Notes: generated by a model not told the origin, from the letters alone. Positions 1 to 15,800 are shown, counted from the stretch's first letter. The stretch is DNA of 64,000 nt from Euwallacea fornicatus (GCF_040115645.1 NC_089561.1:2294001-2358000), one strand, 5' to 3'. Numbers and translations: made by a program.

Positions 1-540
1 TTAAAAAAATCACCCAACTTACTCTATATTTGCTTCTCCAGGTGATATTAAAAAGTCGTAACGTTAAAAACAAAAATCTTAAAAATGACAGATGCTGACC
101 ATCTGACAAGCGTATGACGCGCTGCGATTGGTTGGACGTCATTATTGTATGTTTGCCATGCCATCAATATATATGCGATTTATACGGACATTCGTTTTTG
201 ATATTAAATCGTTTCAATCACGGATGAGAGTGCAAATATAGAGCAAGTGGAGTAACTTGAGTAACTTAATTCCCCAAGTGACAATGCGTATAACGCTTCA
301 CATAGTTAAATCTGGTATCAACTCCGATCCAAGGATCCTACGAATCAAAACAGAACACAGATGAAAATTAAAAATGTCTGTTAATCATGACTCACATTAA
401 AATAGAAGCAAAATTTGAAATTACTTTGCTTTTTCTTACTTGTGACACATATATTAATGAGCACAAATGAATATACTTGTTCGTTAAACAACTTTTTCAA
501 AAATTGAGCAGACTGAGGGAGTAGGAGTAGGAGAAACCCA
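1..540. other. Liprin-alpha intron (partial)
   Basis: Lies downstream of the exon 11 donor on the minus strand. AT-rich; I see no exon, repeat or RNA gene in it. Confidence 0.7.
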
Positions 541-546
541 GCTCAC

Positions 547-835
547 CGTGTGATACTTATGTAAATAGTCCCTCTGGGGACTGTGATGCGACTTGGGGGT
601 AGATCTACCGCTTACAGGGGGTGATTGTCGCTCCAAACTGCGACCACGTGCCAACAGATTCATATGCTCCATGCTGCCCACACGGGACTCTAGTTCCTCG
701 GCTCGGGCCTCCGTATTCTGCTTCTCCTCTTGGATGAGGCGGATCTCATTGTTGATGGCATCCAACTGCTCCTGGAGCATCATCGCCAATGTTTGAGCGT
801 CAGTATGGCCGGAGGGAGAAAGCATGTCGGCGGTA
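547..835 (-). CDS. Liprin-alpha: Liprin-alpha exon 11 (residues 623-719), last exon in the window
   Basis: A 289-nt exon joined in phase 2 (AG|T gives Ser). It encodes LSPSGHTDAQTLAMMLQEQL then DAINNEIRLIQEEKQNTEAR, one of the best conserved liprin-alpha segments. A Ser/Pro-rich tail then ends HKYHT at donor gtgagc. The rest of the protein, including the SAM domains, must lie left of position 541. Confidence 0.95.
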
Positions 836-3800
836 CTGATGAAAAAAAAAAACTTATTAAGTTATCCCTATTTGCAGACCGTTCTAGAAGGATGCGAAAA
901 GAAATTTTCTTAAACATATTCGAGAATTTTAAAGCTAAAACAGGTAATAATAACGAGAAATCGAATTACTTTTCTTAACAATACGGTGACCCAAAAATGA
1001 TTCATTTCAATTCATTCATGTGGAAGCGTGTAATTAGTTGAAACGACAAAGGATTAGAACCCCAGAAAAACATACCTGAACAAGCTGTCATTGTCGTCGC
1101 CCTCGGCATCGCTGGACACGTCAAAAGCTTGCTGGACGTTGGCCAGCACGTGCGCTTGCTGCATCTTTTCCCACTCGTGTTCGGTCATGGAGCGGGAACC
1201 GAAGCCCATTTTCGGTTCTTCGTCGATGGGGGTGCGACTCTTGTTGGGCCGTCGCGGCAGGGAATGCGTGTCGAAACTGGAATGGCTTGCACTGCGGGAG
1301 AAATTCGAGGGATCTACCGCATTCGGTGAAAGAGATCTAAACAAAAAGAAATTCATAAAATTTAACAGAAAGAATAACAGAAAACAATACATGTACCTAG
1401 TGAGGGCGTCCGTTTGCTGGATATTATATGCTATTTCTTGCTGCAGCATTTGCCGCTTTACATTGTCGATTTCCAGTCGCGATTTGGCTAGCTCTTTCAT
1501 GATTTCAGACTTCTGTTGATCTACGTCTTCCATTAGTTTCCTGGTCTTGTCCAACTCCTGGGTGAGATTATTCTTTTCTTGAAGCGCATGCATTCTCTCC
1601 TTCAGATGATCCTGTAGCCGGTCGTTAGACTCGGAGAGCAATTTGTCGACGGTGGCAGACAAACGAGAATTGTGATCCTCGTTCATTTTCAGTCTTTGAT
1701 TCAGTCTCACCAACTCGGCGTTTTTCTCGTCGAGATTCGCCTCCAGCCGTTGGATACGGTCCTCCGCCGATCCGTGACGTTCTTGAGCCTGATCAACAAA
1801 AGAATATAATCCTACCACATATTTATAACGATAAAGCCAATACCATTCTATAACAATCTAAAGGACTTCAAATTTAATGTTAATAGTGAGACTGTTAATT
1901 AATTTGAGAGGGGATGCAAGCATAGGTGCACTGACATTAAAGGATGTCTAGCTCAAGGCTCACTTTCCAACTAACATATATTCTATTGTATTTAGAGCTG
2001 TGTAATGTTGGCTTTGGCTGAACCAACTGCAAAGATACTCTGTACATTTGCCCTGTACATCACACCGCTCAAATCTAAAACACCCATTTCCTATAATTTT
2101 ATACACTAGCACATACAATATAAACAGCTGAAGGTAAACACAGGTAAAACTGGCAAACTCCCCGCGAACCTTCGACTATTTTCATAGGGAAATCTGTGCT
2201 CTAAGGGACAAACAACCACGAAAGAATAGAGAAATAGAGAGATAGATAATAAGTGAGCTGAGAGCCTCGTACCTGAGGTCTCACCTGCGTAAGCGCCTCC
2301 ATGCGCTGTTTGAGCTGCTCCTCCATCTCCGGAAGCTTCGAGTATTGGGCCAATTTCTGCTCAGCTAATTCCAGCTTCTCTTGGATGGCCGCAATTTTCT
2401 CCTCGTGCAACTGAAACATGAACATCAAGTCCGATATTAGTCCGATTACGTGCTGCATTGCGGTGCGCACTTGATGCATTAACTTAAATGTCTTATTAGT
2501 CACTGCATTAGATCTGATACATTAATTTTTTGTTTACTTGTTTATTTTCTGTTATTGATAAGTGTGAATGAAGAATGTAAATTTATGGGCTTATTGGCAG
2601 TTTTTCGAGTGAACGACTGCTTGAATTTTAACGGTTCACTTGGATTTGCTGGCATACTTGGGTGATAATGGAACGGGAATGGTTTTTTTGGCGTAAGATA
2701 GGTGTATAATCGAATTTTAATTGCTTAGATAAACTAAATGGCACTTATACGGTAAGTGTAAATGTTAGTGCAGCTATGATAAACCTACTTTATCTTATAG
2801 TAGTCTCCGGGAAGGAAAACTTGATTTCTGAGGATTCTCGAGAGTTTGGTGAATGAACCTTTTTTAAAAAAAAATTGTATAAATAAAGAATAGTGGAGCT
2901 TAAATTTGATAGATGGCACCACGTATATTTGCAACCCACGATATTGTGTATCATCTTACCCTGCGAATAATAGTTTTTTTTTTCCAATACATCAGTTTAA
3001 ACTAAGCTTGGATATATAATCGATTTCCCCTATGCCCAACTTACTTTCGCCAAAAAAATACCTTAATTTGCGCCTCCTTGTGCTGTAATTCCTGCTCCAA
3101 TTTCTCGTTCAAATCATGCAGAGAAGTGCTCTCACGCTGCGCATTCAAGTAGCGTTTCTCCAGTGTAGCGATACGCTCCTCCTGGTCCTCCTTCTGAGCT
3201 ACGTTTTCCCGCAAATCACGCTGCAGTTTCACGTTCATGTCCTGTGCCTTAAGCAGCTCTTTCTGTGCTTTCGAGAGATTCTCCTCAAGCTCCCCCATGC
3301 GGTTCTGCATTTCAGCCACTCGACGTTGCCACGTACCAATCTCACTGGTCTAAAAAGCATACAAATTTTCACAAGAAACTTCTGAATAAATGAAATTATA
3401 TTGGAAAAACATAGTGCGAGAGAAAGAATAGAGAACTTTCCAAGCATTTGAATACCCACTTGTTGTTCTAAAGCCTGTTGCAAATCAGCGATCCGGGCGC
3501 TTTCCGCAGATTCCCCTTCGACTCCGCCATTGGTCAGTCGTGGTTTGACCGCCTGCGTGCCACAATAACATGCTGTACATTTATACCACACAGGCAACAT
3601 TAGGAAATAAATTAAGTGCTTGCAGAGAGGAATAGTACCATCAAAATTTTCCAAAATCATTGGAGTGTAAAGTTAAGTTTTTGAGAAGGAACACACATGC
3701 CCGACTTTACAAGATTTAAGATAATAAAGTGGAACCACACAATAATCATCCTCATACCTTCTGATGACTGTTAGTACTAACTTGGTCTGCCACATCCACC

Positions 3801-6800
3801 TGTCCATTCTCCTTCGGTTTATCTTCAATTGCAGGTGTGCTCGAGGGAGGTAAACCTTGCTTCACGTTTTGCAACTAAAAAGGAATAAGTAGGAACTTTG
3901 GAGTATTTGTTAACATTAAACTAATAATCACTTCTTCTTTGGTTGTGGCCAATTCCTCTTCTAATGACGAATTTCGTTCCAATGCGACCCTCAGTCGTTC
4001 TCTCACCTAAAGAAAAAAAGTTACATAAACATAGATCGTTACTATGGGAATTTTCTACTTTTTCATCCAACGCCTTGTGATGTTCGAACAAACTCTTCAA
4101 AGCTTTGAGGACTTCCACCTCGCTGGACACTCCAGACTGCGCGGCTGCCTGCCGTTTTACCACTGTCATGCGGAGCGATCTTTCGTGCCTCGAAACCAGA
4201 CATTCCAAGTGTTCTAGTAACAGCTAGAAGTTGAAAACAAAATGCAGAACGTCCTGTATACTACGCGATTTTTATGAACCATTAATTAATACTATTTATT
4301 AAATAAATTAAAACTTATAGTCCTGTTGATAGACATTAACAACCTTTAGCTGTCCCCTTAGATCTGGATTGAATTTCCTCGGGGGGGTAACTGGGTTAGA
4401 ACAATGTCTTGAAATTACGAACAGTTGCGAGACGATACCGGGGGCTAATAAAAGATGTCTGGCTTTGTATCAGAGTATTGAATTAATCAGGAGACTGGTT
4501 GGTAATTTACATCTCAATGGAATGATTGGATTTGGAGTAATGTCTCGGAGTGTTTAAGGTATTGGGAGGCAAATGTACGGGAATTTGCAATTTAATTCTC
4601 CTTCAATAATATTTTACAAAAAAAAACACAATAAACAAAAAACAGTTACTGGAGGCGCCGGGTATCGATCCCGGTACCTCTCGCATGCTAAGCGAGCGCT
4701 CTACCATCTGAGCTACGCCCCCTGTATGCAATTTAAGTGCACGGTCGCACTCTTTCTACAAAACTGCATCTTAAAACGTATTTGAATTTCACGCACATAC
4801 TTAAATCCATTAACTCGAGTCTGCCAACATTTATCGATTTCACTTCATAGCGTAATCAGTATCAATATACGTAATTCTGCTATACATTTCCGTCACAGTT
4901 TCATCTTCCATCAACAATTAAAACAACCCTTAAAAGGTGACAACCAATGGAATTAGTAAACCCGTGTGAAAGAACCCCGCCAGGGCTAATTCATTTTTAC
5001 GGAATTTCTTACAAAAGGGGCTAATTAAATCAAACGATTATTGAAATTTATATCTTGGGCTTTGTTAAAACTTTTCTCGTTGATGTCGCAAATCTCTCCT
5101 AATTCCAAATTACTAGCGGAGCTTAATCCGAAGTCACAAACAGAATACGAATAACGCTCAGACTAGTTTAAATCCATTGTAATTATAGCGCAAACCTCAC
5201 TAGCAGAATTTCAATATTTTTCCCGAATGGCCCGAAACTCAATCATGTCTTTATTGGATTCTCTCGCAGTCCCTCCGGGAAAAAATGACCAGACAAAAAT
5301 TAATTGCTTCTGAATTCCTGAACGTGCTGCGTCTGACATCCGCAAAACGCGAAACAGGAGACACAAAACAAAACTTTGTCGCGTTCCCGGCTTTTCCGAC
5401 ATGCACAACAAAACGAAATTTCCTGTGGCCCTTCAGAGGACCCTTTCGCGCACCCCCCGTCGAACAGACAATGCGATACATGTAGCTAATTTGCGCTTTG
5501 TGTCTTTTGTACGCGTGATGGATTGTATGACACCGATGGCTTTGTAGTTAGTCTAACCGCCTAATTGTCGGCGTTGAAAATTATGCCCCAGGTCGTGTCC
5601 TTAAGGGCTTTAATTTAATTGAATATACACGGTTTCCAAGAATAATATCAACTTTTCTCTCTTTTTTAGGCCGAGAACGTTCAGAAAGTGCAGTAATTAG
5701 TCGTCAAGAGCATGCTTCTCTTTCAATTTAATTCAAAATTTTGAATATATATTTTTGAAGTATCGACCATTTCCTTATCGTAATGGCATCTTCGTTGGTC
5801 CCTCAAGTCATCTACCTACCTCTTTTTTGCGTACTATTTAAAATACAAATTAAATCTATTTTTATTCTTCCGCCGATATACATATTGGAAACCTCTGGTG
5901 CCATCTCCGTAAAAAAAAACTCAAATTAATCGTCCCGTGACTTCCGTAAGTCTGCGCACACCAGGTTGTAATATTTCTTTTAGTTTCTAGTTACTTTGAT
6001 TCCAATTTTCGCGACATTGAGGGCTCTAAGTTTTAGTTCAAGTGCAAATTCGAGGAAAAAATTAATGATTTTCTTGCCAATTTGGCGAGTGATAATTATG
6101 TAAAAAATGTAATTTCTTCTTATAAGATTTGAAATACCGTACTGCCATTCTATCTTTATTTGTATTGACAATTCCCTTTTTTAATATATATTACTTCCAG
6201 GGGTTGACTCGCAATGAATTGATATCAATAGAACATGAAGACTCCAGTATGAACGTCGGCCCTGGGGGCAGGTTTTAATACCCTATTAAATGCTATGCAT
6301 ATCTAATAGAAAGCTCGTATTACATCCTGCGCGATTCTTCTGCAAAACGTCTCAAAATAAAAACTAAATTCGCATTTAATAAATGATTGTCATCTGTAAT
6401 GCCACTCACACAAGCAAACACGGCATAAAAGCACCGTCTATACCTAGAAAATGGGGTAGATATAGGAATCGACGGGATATCATCGGCACTTACCCTCGTA
6501 TTATTTCTTTCCGCTTTCAGTTCAGAGATTTCCTCCTCCCGTTCTAAAAGCTGCTCCCTCGACGAGTTCAGTTCTTTCGTAAGGGTGGCAAATTCCTGTA
6601 AATAAAGAGAAAAAAGTCAATAAACCGAAGCCCTTACTGCGGAAACATTCATGAAACATTTTCCGATGCTGCTTATTGGAAAACCAGACTATACGAGATT
6701 TCATCGTCAATTGAGCCATACCCATAGTTCCTCGACACACAAAAATCGTTTAATTGGCAATATAAAGGGGAAAATAAGGGTTAGAAATTGGTTCGTGTGG

Positions 6801-9800
6801 GAATAGCCTAAAGGTAATCAATCTAAAGTAATATAATCTCCCCTGTTAATTATGGGACCTTAATCGAATGCGTAGCTATGGTAAAGCCCTTCTGAACATT
6901 GAATAATTCAGATTTAAGGGCGGTTTGAATGAATTTTGATTAGGGTTCAAAGTTAAGGTAAACTTACGGTTGCGCTCGAACGCCTTTCGGCGATAAAAAC
7001 TTGTGAATACATTTTTCTTTTTGCATCAATTAAAAATGCGAATCGAAACAGTGAAACTCCTTATCTGTGAACAATTTAATTTGGACTTGAGACAGTTTCA
7101 AATTGGGGGGTATTTTTTAACCGGAGACGAGTTAATACCCCAAGACTTCAAATTTATTTACTATCGCCTGATGTTGGGAAGAAGGGAGCCCATAAATTCG
7201 AAGATTACTTCGGTTAGTCACGAGACATGAATTATTTTTTGATATTAATTGGAAGCTCGTCCTTCTTAGATTAAAATTAACTTCATTAATTTCAAGTGCT
7301 ATGGTTTTCTTTCATTATAAAGTCACAGAGAACATGGCATTTTTTGCAAAAACATGTTTTGCTTCTAGAAATGACGTCACTCGTAAAAGAGGGTGCATAA
7401 TTAATCCCCCTAACACATGTGCCCCCTCAAGGCAAAAAAATCGCCAGTTAGATGAAATATGTATCACCCTCTTTTAGTTCTCTCACTACGTAACTTTAAA
7501 ATTGTTTATGAGATATAAGGAATATGGTATCGTCACCATATTGTCAGGAAGCTACTTTTTTTAAATTAGTAATTCATAATACAGTAGTCAAAATAATTTA
7601 GGGAATAATGAGAACTCTTGACAAATCCTCATACTGGATACCCTCGTGATAAAAGAAAAGTGTTTGATCTGTCTCGGACGATTATTAATCGATTGTGAAC
7701 ATAATACCACGAAACTGGAGATGTGGCAAAGAGAGATAGATACTGGCCGTACACGTATTAGGACAGCAGCGCGAAATTATTTTCTGGTCCTTCAAGCTAA
7801 GTGTACGAGAAGACCAACAGTTAAGAATCTGAATGGAAATCCACACGTGGTACACGGAACGTTGATTTGGGACTAAACTGCCAGAAACCGATTACATGAA
7901 TCTGGTCTACGCTCGCACTCCACGTTTGGCCTGGGCTGAGGAACATCAACATTGGGGCGTAGAAGAATTGGCCAATGTGGTATTCGTGGATGAGTGTTCG
8001 TTCAAATTTCAATATAATACCCAAAGATAATACATTTGGCACGAAACAGGACGGTTAGAAATAAATTTTACGTGAATTAATATCATTAAATAAAGATTAT
8101 AGTCAGCAGTATGCTTGCTCCTTAGATTCTTTTGAACAGAATATTTTCTCACTATTAGCAGATTGAAACATACATAACTAAATGTCTACATAAATTCTAA
8201 GAATTTCTCTGAACCACTGTGAAATACGACAATTCCAATTCAGCCCATAAACACTGCTCTATACCCATCCCCTGATATGAGTTTATGATTTCATGGGGAG
8301 GAAATAAATAAAACCAATCGAAACTGGATGACGGTTGGAATCTGACCTTTGGGAAACAAAGTCTGGGAGGTAATTGGAGTGACGGCAACGCTGTTAATTG
8401 GAGTTTGTCCATTCGGGAGAGATAAAATACCTCCAAAACTGGATTTTGTTGGGAAGTTTCGACACGCTTAATTAACGAAGGAAAGTCTGGACTTGTAGCA
8501 TGTGGAAGGTCGAAATTAAAAAAGCTTAAAAAGACATCGAAACGCATAATTTCAGTGAGATTTAAAGAACATTTTTATTAAATTCCAGAAACTCGGCATT
8601 TTGTAATACAATTAGTTCTTAAGACCGTTTTTATCCTTACAAACGCCCTTGGCAATAGAAGTCTGAGCACTGAACCCTGAAGAAAATTCATTTACGTCGG
8701 CTTTTCTTTGGAGGACTTCGGTTTTAAGAGTGGTAAATTTTCGAGAGATGTCATATCATTTATTTAGCGCCTTACGCGAGACGATTTGAAACGAAAAATT
8801 ATGGCGAAACAATCACATGTTTCAAATCTGTCATGTGGGTGAAGCGCAGGGCTTGGAAACTTAAAAAAAAAATTCTCAACCTCGTGAAGTCCCAAATTAC
8901 TCTGCGGAAGTGAACACTAAAATGACTATTACACACTCGGCTTCGTTTCGCAACCCTCCGCTCCCTTTCAAGACATCCATATTTGAACAGGTATAATAAT
9001 TACGGACCGCTCAAAATGACCCGTTCTAGAGCCTCGCACTCCCGAGGGATTTAGTTCCAAATTTCTGCTTTAAAAAGCCCCCCTAAAATAAATAAACTGT
9101 ACCTGGTTTTCACGAACGCGTGGCAAAGGTGGGGAGGCAAAACATCACATAAATAGACCCTTAAATAAAAGTGTTCGCCATAAAAGCCAGATGCGGCTTA
9201 AATCGTTTAAAATTCGCAGGACGATTTTGTCCCCGGCATTGATTAGCAGGTTTAATCAGACCCTCTCTAGAAGGAACCCTCGTTAATTTAAGCAAGGGTT
9301 GTATATGTGTATACCTGCAGGAGTTCGAGTGCTTCATTACTGGTGCACAATGACCCAGTCGCGCATAATTAATTAGGGCATAAATATGGATGCGGGCTGG
9401 GTATCTGTTATAATGGAATAAAACAGCAGATCTTAACAAAACCCCATTGCTGGGATAACCCCGAAATCCGGTCGGTTTTATTCATGTTACCTCGATTTAT
9501 CATAATCTGTCATGCTTTAATGCGTTTGCTTTCTCCTCTTCGTAAAAATTGACAATGAAAAAGCGACCCTAAGGAAATGAGGATTAAGATCAAAAAAGAA
9601 CTTATCGGGTGAGATTTGTTCGGAGTTTACTTTACACAAACTGTTAGTTGATGGCTTAGACAAAACTTGTGAGTGAGCGGTCGAAATTGTAAATTGTCCA
9701 TTTAGAGGAGTGCAGCAGTTGTTACTTTAAACGGATTAGGGTGATCTACTTCCAGGCACATTTTTACGCCCTTAAGGGCCATCGGGAAACGAGACGAAAT

Positions 9801-12800
9801 AATTGACATTTTGAGTGCTACCCTGCCGTTGGAAAATCAAATGTTTCATCCACCAACTCAGGATTTGGAGACCATCCAGCATGGCAATTCCTCTCAGGAG
9901 CGAAATCCGAACGGAAAATCATTTTTTAATTAGTCAAACGCCAAACTCTTTCAAGAACTACCGACCGATCATAATTTTCCATATTTCAAGGCGGTCCATT
10001 CATTAGTGCACTTAAGCTGTCAATAGAAAACTCATTTATCAACCGTTTTTCGGCTCTTTTATATTATTCTTCCTCGGCTAGATTGTTCCAGCCCAAAGAC
10101 AGATGGTTTCTCTACGAATTTCCTATTTTGCTTTCAACGGATTATTATGTCTGAATGTGTAATTTGTTCGAGATTTAATCTAATGCGTTCGCAGATGATA
10201 AATTACCCTCAGGGTACCCAGCGAAAACTCGGGTTAATTTGCTTAATAGTTTGTCGCAAAGTGTGGAAAATTAGGTAAATAGTATGTTGAATGAAGTTGG
10301 ACTCCACAGCACCGAAAGGTGTCCATTACTTTGGAAATAAGCGCATTGTGACGCTTTGAAAACGGGTTTAGTCAGTTCTGCGGTGATAGTCCACTTTGGT
10401 TACCGTGTCAATAATGGTGAACACTGAACTCAAGAATGCTTGTGCTTATGCTAATTTTCAAGTCCCAGAAATTCGATTCTTCAAACGGAACACCCCGTAT
10501 GATACTGAATATTGTGAACCTCCTAATTATACAATACGACATTTTAAAACTTTTTGAACCCTTGCTGCTGGTACAAAGTTTCGTCTAGTAATTGATTCAT
10601 GAAACGTCGAAAAATAAAACTTGAAGTCGGGCAACGTCGCTTCAGCAATTAACGACGTCATGCCTATACAAAAAGATGCGGATAATTAACAAAAGAAGGA
10701 TGCAGTGGTGCCATTTTTTATGATTCGCCATAATTTCCCATGGGAATGGCAGGACTAGAAGAGGAACAATTCTTATGTTATTACGTTTCATCTTTTAAGG
10801 TGACATTGGATTCGTGTTATAGATAATGCTGATCGTCTCATGACCTCATTTCTTCGTCATGGTAACCATTAAAAAATTGCAATCTAAGTGCCCACTTAGT
10901 TGAGTCAGTGGGGCGAACGATTAGCTCTTTTCCGCTTCAAATTTCTAGGAATCGCTAGTCCGCATCCAAACCATCTTCATAAATCATTTCCAAGAACCTC
11001 TGAAATAGTCCTGAAGCTTCACGTTTCCTTGGCTCAACTCTTAAAAACCTCAAGTCGAGTGCTTAATGTACTGTTGCCAATTTTGTCCCGACCCTCTGTC
11101 CGACAAAACATAACAATACGTCAAAACTGGCCATCTTGGTTTCCCCAAGCGATGAGACGTTGGTCCTGGTGTTCACTGTTTACCTTCCCAATTTGAGACG
11201 GCAAAAAAAGCGAATTTATCGAATTTAACGCCTGGAAAACGTAGTCCATCAAGGTCAAAAGGACTCATCGACTTTCGGAAATATATCTCGAGCTGACTAA
11301 AGATTGTGTGTCGGAGAATAAAGTGGCACTTTTCACATCTCCGCGACTTCGAGTTAAAGTAGAGATAAGACACGTGGAATTGATTTTCTTCAAACACAAG
11401 AGAGTTTGTACTTTCTTGGAAACTAAGACCGAGATAAATGAATTGCGAATTGAGGATATTATTGTCACTGCGAGTGCATTTCACGTCTCCACATTTAATG
11501 TAAAATTCCCATGTCACAGTGAGCAGATACAGCTTGCGAAAACGAAATTCCTGGTTTTTCCTGTTAAAATGCCCGGAATTACCAAGTAAAATTCAGACGA
11601 GCGAAATTGAATTGTCGACGATTGAAAACAGGAGTTTTCCGGGATTTCGTGTGTCCACTGGGGCCCTGTTTATGCATTCAAAAAGCACCTTGAGAACCTC
11701 GTTTGACTCGTTAACCGGTGCCGAATTTGTATGCATGTAAATGAGAGAGCAAAATGTGCAAATTGATTATGAAGGAAATTATACTTGGTGCGGGGTATAA
11801 TAAAAAAAATGCGCTGAATAAAACTAAATAAAGTGGCAATGTATCCAGAAATATAAACTTGGCATAAGTGAACATGTGCAGAAACCCCAATAATTCCTCG
11901 TTACATAAACTGGGGTCATTTCAGTCCTGCTGAGAAATAACAAGCTTTATTGACTTAAGCCCAAAAAACAACTAGAAACTGCTGTTAACGCAAGACTTAA
12001 TTGAAAATGTAAAAAATTGTCTGTTTTGGCATAAACATAGAAAGAATTTCGGTTTTTTAACCTTTGAATTACAATTTGAAAATTATATCAATATTTATAT
12101 CCGTTATTTTACGTGTACATACCCAATTTTGGAGCTAAAAGAATCAGTTCGTTTAAAACGGTAGAATGCATATTTCTGAAAAAACCCTATGAAGTCAATT
12201 GTGGACATTTTATTCTGCATCTTCGGAAGTTGAACTGTAAAAAATTTGAAAAAATTCCCGGAGGTACTCCGTACATGTCTTATGAAATCTGCAAAAGATT
12301 TATGAGCTCGGATGAAGTTTCAAAATATGGCTTATGTTTAAAGTTCAATTTTCGAAACTTAAATTTAAAACAATTTTGTGATTTCCCTGTTGCAGATACC
12401 GCAATGGGCCCAGCACAATAAGAAAGTTTCGACTTTTCTCTACAATGCACAAGTGAATGGATTTTCATAAATGGACAAGGAATTCCCTAGAATGAATTAA
12501 ATTCCAAAGGTGCACACTGTCCCGAATTCATTAAAAAATTACTGCAACATTGGTTCAGTGTGTTTTGATGGAAACTGTTTCACAGATCGCGCAGGATCGA
12601 AATTCTATTGTTTCACCAGTCATTGCTGTCACCAGTGATGTTTGCGATTTTTATAAACTTTTAATAAGTTTTTCGCCTAAATCTCCGGTTGCGAACAAAA
12701 TGATTGAAATGGATAAACGTGTGGATATCCGGACCGGAAACTCCACTAGAAGGATGAATTTCTTACGTGATCGGTCGGGGTTGAAGGAGAACGAAAATTT

Positions 12801-15800
12801 CCAAGCTAACTAAGCTTTCAGAATTTTTTTATTGCCCCTTTCATGGCTACAGGAGGCAGTGTAGGGACAAAGGGGCACTCATTACTATTATTAGAGCACT
12901 GACTGCTAATGGGTTTCATGGAAGCTTACGTCAACATCCATTTTAGGGGTGATATGTACATTTGAAGATAAAGGGTGATGGATCCTCACTTCCTAGGGAG
13001 GAAAGACAGTCTGGCATAGTCCTCTGATTAAATATTGTAAAAAAAAAGATGGGTGTGCATCCTCCTTTATCTTCAAATTCATGTTCCCCGATGGCGTAAG
13101 AAATTTCACTTTTGGAATGGATAAATAGACACGGAAAAAACTGCATGAGAGAAGCGTTTGCTCGACTTCTATATTCTCCGCGAATTGAAAATCCTGTGAA
13201 ACGTCATTAAGACAAGCAAGCGGAGTATTCGCACGGCTAGTCCTGCCGTCAACGTTTACGTAGAGAATGTAGACTATGTACCAACGTTTGCAATTGTGGC
13301 TATTTCACTACAATAAAACAATTATGTTTCTGTAACAAAAACTTGTTTCATCTCAAAGTTACTCAACTCTTCTGAATCGAATAAAATATTTCTTTTCTGT
13401 GAGAAATAGTTTGAGTTAGGAATTTTGAACGTTTACATAGAAGTAGGTACCATGAATAGGAAGTAAATACCAAAATTATGCGGATGAAACGGATTGTAAG
13501 GCGATGGATTGCTTGCGGATTTTCATTTTGAATTTTTATTACTTACTTCCAGAGAGGTTTCAACTTGAACTTAAAAAATAAATAAAAAAATACGGGTACG
13601 CGTTTCATCTTCTACGTTACACTGAAACAACAACAATAATTACATACTCGAACGCCTGTGGCTGAAGACATTTTAGATCCGCCTCGCGATAAGCCCGATA
13701 ACGGGACATGCCACTTTCAGTTTGAATTTCATTGTCACTTTATCTCGGAAAAGAGTTTAATCGAGATTTTAGACTGGAGGAGTGTCTCGAATAGTAAACG
13801 GTATTGTTCTGAGATTTATTATTGTAGTTGCGACCGCAACCTCCATTAGGATTTTACACGAAGACCGCAATTTTTAAAAGAAAGTTACATGGAATTACAA
13901 CGTAAAACTCCGATACCCTGCTTCTTTACCTAAAAAATAAGTAGGTAGGAGGGGGACAAATAAACATGTAATTTAGGCATAATGCTATACGATTCGAAAT
14001 ATGCATATCAAGTGATTAATTATCGAGTTTAATTTAATCCGGCATAACAAGTATGCATTAATAATAATACTCCCTTTTGGGAATTTAATATGCAGATTAC
14101 TTGCATTTTGGATTTCCCCCCTCCAATACGACGCAGAGTATGACGCGGTAATTTGTTGGGGTGCGTTTAGGTTTCTCCTAATTACACAGAGTTGCCCGCC
14201 CAATCTCTCCGATTTTTGAGAAAATTTCTTCCGCCAAAAATACATCGACCACTAAAACATAAAACTTCCTCATGCGAACACTTAGGTATGAACTTTGCAG
14301 CCCTCTCGAATTACGATACGGTTCCTGCTCTTTGAGGGCTGCAAGTGTGAAATAACAGCTTTCGACATTTAGCAAAAGTGCTCGAAACGGAAAATGGACG
14401 CTCTGTTTTATGTGCAGAGAGCAAGAAAAAAATTGGAGGCGCTGGCTGTCGATTTTAGGTCTGTACCCTGTAAGTTTTTTTCTCTTTTCACTAACCAATT
14501 TGGCCACAAATAAAACTTTCACGACGAGTCAGACAAACTACGTGAAACCGCACCGTTTACTCTACACATTTGCGCCGATTTGTCCCTTTTTGGACGTCCG
14601 TGATGTTTTTTTCAGTTTTTCTCCAGTTCTCTGTCTGTTTCCAATTGGTCCCCCGTATAGAATGAAATTAAAACTTCCACAAGAAGTCTCGACAAAGAGC
14701 TTATAACGTCCAGAATTGATCTTAGAGTTTTGGAAAAAGTTATGATTTTTTAAACACAGGGCCGTATGAGGGCTCAGGTCGCTCGAAAATCAATACACTG
14801 AATTGTTGAAATCAGGGTTGAACGTTGATTTGTATTTTCAGGACACCCTGTAATATTAGGAATGGACTCTGTCCACACCTTTAAGGAAAACGTTAGAATT
14901 TTTTTGACACTTCACACAGGCAAATGCAGATGGTCAATATTTTAGAGTATCACCACACATTAATTTATATACATATGTTTCTATTAGAAAATACAGCGCT
15001 AATGCAAAAATTGCGTGCGTATTCTTATACACAGTGCGTAACTGAATGTCCTGGCCAAACTTCACCAGTGACCTATGAAATTAAAACTAAAAAAAAAAAC
15101 TTCTGTACGTAGGTTGGGAATGCTTTCGTTTTAGAGATACAGGATGTTGAAATTTTATTTTATTATTTTGCAATTGCAAATTCAGTTTCATTTTATGTCA
15201 CTAAATTGCCAAGAAACAAAAAAAAAGGGGACCTATTGTACACACGTCAAAAATGGTTATTAATTAAAGAATACATTCGACAACATTCTGTTCAGCATGC
15301 ATTATTAGTTTTAAATGCGTTTTTACCGGAAACCGTTGCATCCACCAACATCGCTAAGGTATACCTTTTTAGTGCAGAGAAGTTGAAAAAAAGGATATTT
15401 TCAGTCGAAAAGGACATTCAGCGTGGGATGAAGCCCTGAGTGTGGTGGCCACTGCCATTAATGAAAAGATTAAGACAACATTTGGGTTTTGTGTCATGAA
15501 ATAAACCCTGTTTATCAAATTTTGTTCGATTCTTAGATCTTCGTAAAAAAATATTCAAAACCAAATAAAAAAATTAAACTTCAACACCATGTATCTCTTA
15601 AACGAAGGCATTGTGAACCTACGCTTCACAGAACTTTTTCTACCTTTTGGTTTTATAGGTCAAGCTGATGAAGTTTGGCCAAAGCATTCAGGTACCCCCT
15701 GTATATAATACTTTTTATTACAATTAGAAGTTGAAAAGCGCAAAAAAACCTTGGAGGCGCCGGGTATCGATCCCGGTACCTCTCGCATGCTAAGCGAGCG

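Noticed and set aside
5211..5485. Three overlapping frames on both strands
   Set aside because: Mutually exclusive shadows in a GC-richer intron patch; no splice phase compatible with the flanking liprin exons 2 and 3.
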